A stretch of 10,203 nt of DNA from the NCBI GenBank assembly GCA_934668285.1, contig CAKUNB010000054.1:1-10203 (forward strand). The letters are read 5' to 3'. This stretch comes from an uncultured Oscillospiraceae bacterium. GTDB lineage: Bacteria; Bacillota; Clostridia; Oscillospirales; Oscillospiraceae. Below are positions 7,196 to 10,203 of the stretch, in pieces (position 1 is the stretch's first letter; every line of letters starts with the position of its first letter). A model generated the notes under the pieces. The model saw nothing but the letters and a program-made list of their open reading frames with translations, did not search any database and had not been told where the DNA came from. A program made the translations under genes and the position numbers.

Positions 7196-7250
7196 CTCCT
7201 TCCGCCGCGCTTTTTCTGCTATTATACCAGCACCGCCGCCGAAAAAGCAA
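7196..7250 (-). promoter_or_regulatory. Promoter and ribosome binding site of the fucosidase operon
   Basis: On the minus strand a perfect TATAAT (7221-7226) is preceded, 18 bp upstream, by TTGCTT (7245-7250). Transcription would begin near 7214, giving a very short leader with AAGGAG at 7196-7201. This should drive the fucosidase, aminopeptidase, CutC and transglutaminase-like genes together. No clear operator or riboswitch fits in so short a leader, so any regulation would have to act at or upstream of the promoter. Confidence 0.65.
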
Positions 7251-7300
7251 GCAGGCGCTTCCTGTTTTCCCAATTTAATCGATGGCGCCCGCACAAAAGC

Positions 7301-7440
7301 CCGATTCTGTCATTGCGAGGAGCGAAGCGACGCGGCAATCTCGTGCAGAAGGTTCCGTATTCGCCATAATCTGCCGTAATATTAAAACAATTCCGCGAGA
7401 TTACCACGGCTGCAAAGCGGCCTCGCAATGACAAAATCGG
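7301..7440. repeat. 140-bp inverted-repeat element, MITE-like
   Basis: The two ends, 7301-7320 and 7421-7440, are inverted copies matching at 19 of 20 positions; the shared part reads TGTCATTGCGAGG. A second inner pair, GGCAATCTCG (7335-7344) and CGAGATTACC (7395-7404), matches at 9 of 10, so the whole element can fold into a long hairpin around an AT-rich middle. There is no room for a transposase. Ends of this type (CATTGCGAGGAGCGAAGCGA...) are, from memory, common between genes of many bacteria. It sits between the terminator of mtnA and the promoter of the fucosidase operon. I see no convincing target-site duplication. Confidence 0.75.
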
Positions 7441-7457
7441 ACTTCTTCGACAGTCTG

Positions 7458-7489
7458 AAAAGCCGCAGACCGGAAGGCCTGCGGCTTTT
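7458..7489 (-). terminator. Rho-independent terminator after mtnA
   Basis: An 11-bp perfect stem, AAAAGCCGCAG (7458-7468) with CTGCGGCTTTT (7479-7489), encloses a 10-nt loop in which CC/GG can pair around GGAA. On the minus strand it begins 3 bp after the mtnA stop codon and ends in TTTT. Its A/T flanks make it bidirectional in principle. It insulates the phosphorylase-mtnA unit from the inverted-repeat element and the fucosidase operon. Confidence 0.85.
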
Positions 7490-7492
7490 GGA

Positions 7493-8569
7493 TTATTCGA
7501 ATTTCTCGGGGAACATTTTGCGGAAGCTGTCCTCAAAGGGCGGGCGGGCGATGCCGCGCTCGGTGACGATACCGGCAAGCAGCGTGTGGTCGGTCACGTC
7601 GAAGGCGGGGTTATAGCACTTGACCTCGGGCAGGGCCATGGGCTTTTCGTAGAACAGCTCCTTGATCTCCTCCGGCTTGCGCTCCTCGATGGGAATGTGG
7701 TCGCCGTCGGGGCAGGCGAAGTCGATCGTCGTGGACGGGCCGAGGGAGTAGACGGGGATGCCGTAGTACTTGGCCAGCACGGCGAGGCCGGACGAGCCGA
7801 TCTTGTTGGCTACGTCGCCGTTGCGGGCGATGCGGTCGCAGCCGAAGAATACGGCCTGCACCTTGCCCTGCTTCATGACGATGGAGGCCATGTTGTCGCA
7901 AATCAGCGTGCAGTCCACGCCCGCCTTGGTCAGCTCGTAGCTGGTCAGGCGCGCGCCCTGCAGCAGCGGACGGGTTTCATCGACCCAGACGTGGATGTTC
8001 ATGCCCTGCTCCTTGGCAAGGAAGAACGGGCCTTGCGCCGTGCCGTAGCGCGAGGTGGCGAGGGGGCCGGCGTTGCAGTGCGTGATGACGCCGTCGCCGT
8101 CCTTCAAAACGGACAGGCCGTACTGCGAGATCTTCAGGCACATGGCCATGTCCTCCTCGTGGATGGCCTTGGCCTCGGCCATGAGGGCGGCCAGCAGCGC
8201 GGGGCGGTCGTCGAACTTGTGCGCCTGCACCACGCCGTCCATCCGGCGCAGCATGCACGCAAGGTTCACCGCCGTCGGGCGGGAGGAATTGAGGTACTCG
8301 GACAGGCGGGTGTATTCGGCATAGAAGCCGTCGAAGTCCGGTGCGGCGATGCGCTTGGCCAGCACGGCCATGCTGTAGCCCGCGAAAATGCCGATGGCGG
8401 GTGCGCCGCGCACCTGCAGCTTATAAATCGCCTCCCACATCTGATCGGCTTCGGTCAGGGTGAGATATTTGGTTTCGTTGGGGATGAGGGTCTGGTCGAG
8501 AATGACGACGCTGTTTTCGTCGTCGCCGAGGCGGACGTTGACCGCATGGGTCACGGCCTGCATACTCAT
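7493..8569 (-). CDS. mtnA: S-methyl-5-thioribose-1-phosphate isomerase (MtnA family)
   Basis: The 358-residue protein converts methylthioribose-1-phosphate to methylthioribulose-1-phosphate in methionine salvage, an aldose-ketose isomerisation related to eIF2B and ribose-1,5-bisphosphate isomerase folds. Family blocks are RGAPAIG (54-60), THCNAGPLAT (163-172, catalytic Cys165), DETRPLLQGARLT (197-209), CDNMA (224-228), GCDRIARNGDVANKIG (243-258, catalytic Asp245) and DVTDHTLLAGIVTE (324-337). Length is typical. The ATG at 8567-8569 has GGAGG (8577-8581) 7 nt upstream and overlaps the stop of the phosphorylase gene as ATGA, so the two are translationally coupled. No other methionine-salvage gene (kinase, dehydratase, enolase, dioxygenase) is in the window. 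The real substrate could be another 1-phosphopentose, for example 5-deoxyribose-1-phosphate. Family call is firm; substrate is probable. Confidence 0.93.
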   Translation of the reverse strand: MSMQAVTHAVNVRLGDDENSVVILDQTLIPNETKYLTLTEADQMWEAIYKLQVRGAPAIGIFAGYSMAVLAKRIAAPDFDGFYAEYTRLSEYLNSSRPTAVNLACMLRRMDGVVQAHKFDDRPALLAALMAEAKAIHEEDMAMCLKISQYGLSVLKDGDGVITHCNAGPLATSRYGTAQGPFFLAKEQGMNIHVWVDETRPLLQGARLTSYELTKAGVDCTLICDNMASIVMKQGKVQAVFFGCDRIARNGDVANKIGSSGLAVLAKYYGIPVYSLGPSTTIDFACPDGDHIPIEERKPEEIKELFYEKPMALPEVKCYNPAFDVTDHTLLAGIVTERGIARPPFEDSFRKMFPEKFE

Positions 8570-9396
8570 AGCACTGCCTCCATTGCTTCGATGCTTGCGC
8601 GGACGAGCTTGCGGAAGTACGGCGCGACACGGTTGGCGGTGTCAAAGACCTCCTGGTGGCTCAGCGGGGTCGGGGAAATGCCGGCGGCGAGGTTCGTGAT
8701 GCAGGAAATGCCGCAGACCTTCATGCCCGCATGATGACCGGCGGTCGCCTCGCAGGCGGTGGACATACCCACGCTGTCCGCGCCGAGAAGGCCGAGCATT
8801 TTGATCTCGGCGGGCGTTTCGTACGTCGGGCCGGTGAGCTGGCAGTACACACCCTCCTGTACGCCGATATCGAGATTGGCGGCGGTGGAGCGGATGACAT
8901 TACACAGTTCGGGATTGTAGACGTGCGTCATGTCGGGGAAGCGCGGGCCAAGCTCCTCCATGTTCGCGCCGAGCAGCGGGTTCGGGAAGAAACACATGAT
9001 CTGGTCGCGGATGATCATGAAGTCGCCGACGTTGAAATTTTTATTGATGCCGCCTGCGGCGTTGGTCAGGAACAGCACCTTCGCGCCCATCAGGCGCATC
9101 AGGCGGGTGGGAAGCAGGACGTCCTCGATGGAGTAGCCCTCGTAATAGTGCACGCGGCCCTGCATGATGACGACCTTGACATTGCCGAAGGTGCCGAAGA
9201 CAAAGCGGCCCTTATGACCGGCGACGGTGGAGACGGGGAAGCCCTCGATGTCGTGGTAGTCGATGGTCGCGACGGCGTCGATCTCGTCGGCCAGCGCGCC
9301 GAGGCCGGAGCCGAGGATCAGCGCCACATCGGGGACAAAGTCGGTTTTTTCGCGAACGCAGGCGAGACATTTTTGCAGCTTTTCATAAGCGGTCAT
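8566..9396 (-). CDS. punA: Purine-nucleoside phosphorylase, trimeric (PNP/MTAP) family
   Basis: The 276-residue enzyme splits purine nucleosides with phosphate to give the free base and a pentose-1-phosphate. Visible blocks are ILGSGLG (27-33, phosphate loop), GHKGR (60-64, His61), MQGRVHYYEGY (78-88), TNAAGG (111-116), GPTYETPAE (189-197, Glu193), VGMST (209-213, Met211) and ITNLAAG (233-239). Asn235 lies where human PNP has Asn243, which favours inosine and guanosine; methylthioadenosine phosphorylases have Asp there. I chose the ATG at 9394-9396 because GGAGGAA (GGAGG at 9404-9408) precedes it by 7 nt and the protein then starts as the family does. The same frame stays open to 9981, but that part crosses a repeat and the antisense of the next gene. 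The stop overlaps mtnA by 4 bp, which suggests that its sugar-phosphate product is passed to the isomerase. Confidence 0.93.
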   Translation of the reverse strand: MTAYEKLQKCLACVREKTDFVPDVALILGSGLGALADEIDAVATIDYHDIEGFPVSTVAGHKGRFVFGTFGNVKVVIMQGRVHYYEGYSIEDVLLPTRLMRLMGAKVLFLTNAAGGINKNFNVGDFMIIRDQIMCFFPNPLLGANMEELGPRFPDMTHVYNPELCNVIRSTAANLDIGVQEGVYCQLTGPTYETPAEIKMLGLLGADSVGMSTACEATAGHHAGMKVCGISCITNLAAGISPTPLSHQEVFDTANRVAPYFRKLVRASIEAMEAVL

Positions 9397-9477
9397 GCTG
9401 GTTCCTCCTGTAAATGTTATGTTATGTAAAATCTTGCGATAGGGGTTACGGAGTTGCTGGCAGTATCGAAAAACGTT
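9397..9477 (-). promoter_or_regulatory. AT-richer leader of the phosphorylase-mtnA operon
   Basis: This stretch carries the strong GGAGGAA ribosome binding site (9402-9408) and, just upstream, a 5-bp tandem repeat (ACATAACATAACAT on the minus strand, 9414-9427). The repeat contains two overlapping TAACAT hexamers that could serve as a -10 box. I find no good -35 box at the right distance, so the promoter is only probable by position: the phosphorylase is the first gene after the inverted-repeat element. Confidence 0.3.
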
Positions 9478-9567
9478 CGTAGGGGGGGCTACCCCCAGCC
9501 CGCCGGTGCAGGCGCTATCGTTTCTGCGTCCGGAATTCGCGGCGGGATGAGGGTATCCCGCCCTACG
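9478..9567. repeat. 90-bp inverted-repeat element, second family
   Basis: The ends, 9478-9505 and 9540-9567, are inverted copies matching at 24 of 28 positions. They begin CGTAGGG and contain a TACCC...CCCGCC core, around a 34-bp unrelated middle. The element is too short to code for anything and differs in sequence from the element at 7301-7440. It lies between the pseudouridine synthase stop (9576) and the phosphorylase start. Read on the minus strand the long stem is followed by CGAACGTTTTT, so it may double as the terminator of the pseudouridine synthase transcript. Confidence 0.7.
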
Positions 9568-9575
9568 CAGAGGGG

Positions 9576-10203
9576 TTATTTTTGATGGGACAGAATGTCC
9601 AGCGCGTGTTGGAAGTCTGGGGGGAGGGGGCAGGTGAGGGTCAGCGCTTCGCCGGTTCTTGGGTGGAGGAAGGTGAGGGCGCGGGCGTGGAGGCATTGGC
9701 TGGTGAGGCCAAGCTCCGGCTTTTTCACGCCGTAGAGCGGATCGCCCGCGATGGGGTGGCCGATGTAGGCCATGTGGACGCGAATCTGGTGCGTGCGGCC
9801 GGTTTCCAGGCGGCAGCGCAGGTGCGTATATGCGCCGTAACGCGCGATGACCTCCCAGTGGGTCACGGCGGGGCGGCTGTTTTTCTCCGTGACGGCCATG
9901 CGCTTGCGGTCGGCCGGATGGCGGCCGATGGGCGCGTTGACCGTGCCGCTGTCCTCGCGGAAGCCGCCGCGCACGATGCACTCATAGGTGCGGCGCAGCG
10001 TGTGGTCCTGCAATTGCGCGGAGAGGTGCTGATGTGCGAAGTCGTTTTTTGCGACGATCAGAAGGCCGCTCGTGTCCATGTCGATGCGGTGGACGATGCC
10101 GGGGCGCTGCTCGCCGTTGATGCCGGAGAGGCTGTTGCCGCAGTGGTGCAGCAGGGCGTTGACGAGCGTGCCGTCCTCGTGGCCGGCGGCGGGATGCACC
10201 ACC
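9576..10203 (-). CDS. RluA/RluD-family 23S rRNA pseudouridine synthase, 5' end off window
   Basis: The last 209 codons of a pseudouridine synthase are present; the frame is open to the window edge, where it reads VVHPAAGH. The full protein is usually about 300 residues, so the N-terminal S4 RNA-binding domain and the first strands of the catalytic domain lie outside. Counting from the first complete codon, the catalytic motif is RPGIVHRIDMDTSGLLIVAK (33-52) with Asp41 as the nucleophile. GRTHQIRVHM (135-144) and LHARALTFLHP (171-181) are the other family blocks. It isomerises uridines in large-subunit rRNA in the cytoplasm; RluD-type members act on the helix 69 region, but RluC/RluA-type targets cannot be excluded. 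An in-frame GTG at the very edge is not a credible start because it cuts a conserved strand. It ends 179 bp before the phosphorylase, with an inverted-repeat element between. Confidence 0.93.
   Translation of the reverse strand, partial: VVHPAAGHEDGTLVNALLHHCGNSLSGINGEQRPGIVHRIDMDTSGLLIVAKNDFAHQHLSAQLQDHTLRRTYECIVRGGFREDSGTVNAPIGRHPADRKRMAVTEKNSRPAVTHWEVIARYGAYTHLRCRLETGRTHQIRVHMAYIGHPIAGDPLYGVKKPELGLTSQCLHARALTFLHPRTGEALTLTCPLPPDFQHALDILSHQK

Noticed and set aside
7188..7250. Extension of the fucosidase start to 7250
   Set aside because: It would begin inside the promoter boxes, adds a non-family Arg-rich leader, and ignores the AAGGAG placed correctly for the ATG at 7187.
7586..8734. Plus-strand frame of 382 codons opposite mtnA
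   Set aside because: It is composed largely of Val, Gly, Ala, Arg and His without motifs and mirrors a well-conserved gene on the other strand.
9397..9981. Extension of the phosphorylase frame upstream to 9981
   Set aside because: The extra 195 codons give a His/Arg/Pro-rich sequence running through the inverted-repeat element and the antisense of the pseudouridine synthase. The ATG at 9396 has a strong ribosome binding site and fits the family start.

Overview
The window is GC-rich DNA with tightly packed, mostly minus-strand genes, strong GGAGG-type ribosome binding sites and several ATGA start/stop overlaps. Together with protein families typical of gut Clostridia (a cytosolic GH29 fucosidase, an M17 aminopeptidase, a CutC-family protein and a transglutaminase-like protein of the clostridial/Bacteroides type), this suggests a high-GC Firmicute of the Oscillospiraceae/Ruminococcaceae kind. 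The taxonomic guess rests on style and family content only. I see no rRNA, tRNA, CRISPR array or insertion-sequence transposase.

Left edge (1-341): two rho-independent terminators close a plus-strand unit that lies off the window. A good plus-strand sigma-A promoter and ribosome binding site follow, but the gene behind them is gutted. A few codons after the ATG run out of frame into the last ~35 codons of a hexapeptide-repeat acetyltransferase. Its end meets, tail to tail and 3 bp apart, a minus-strand RlaP-like nucleotidyltransferase (342-1095) that is broken by a single extra base near 831.

Centre (1241-7250): a four-gene minus-strand operon reads from a promoter at 7221-7250 through alpha-L-fucosidase, M17 leucyl aminopeptidase, a CutC-family TIM barrel and an 841-residue transglutaminase-like protein. 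The first gap is 18 bp and the next two junctions are 4-bp ATGA overlaps, so expression is almost certainly coupled. None of the four proteins has a visible signal peptide. Cytoplasmic breakdown of imported fucosylated glycopeptides is a reasonable but untested reading.

Right part (7251-10203): a 140-bp inverted-repeat element and a hairpin terminator separate the fucosidase operon from a minus-strand pair, purine-nucleoside phosphorylase followed by MtnA (methylthioribose-1-phosphate isomerase family), again joined by an ATGA overlap. This pair looks like nucleoside or methylthioadenosine salvage in which the phosphorylase product feeds the isomerase. A second, different 90-bp inverted-repeat element lies between it and the 3' part of an RluA/RluD-family 23S rRNA pseudouridine synthase that runs off the right edge.

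Most of the window is ordinary, well-known metabolism. The items most worth a second look are the fucosidase-aminopeptidase-CutC-transglutaminase operon, the duplicated architecture of the transglutaminase-like protein, the two decayed genes at the left, the two small inverted-repeat elements, and the substrate question raised by the phosphorylase-MtnA pair.
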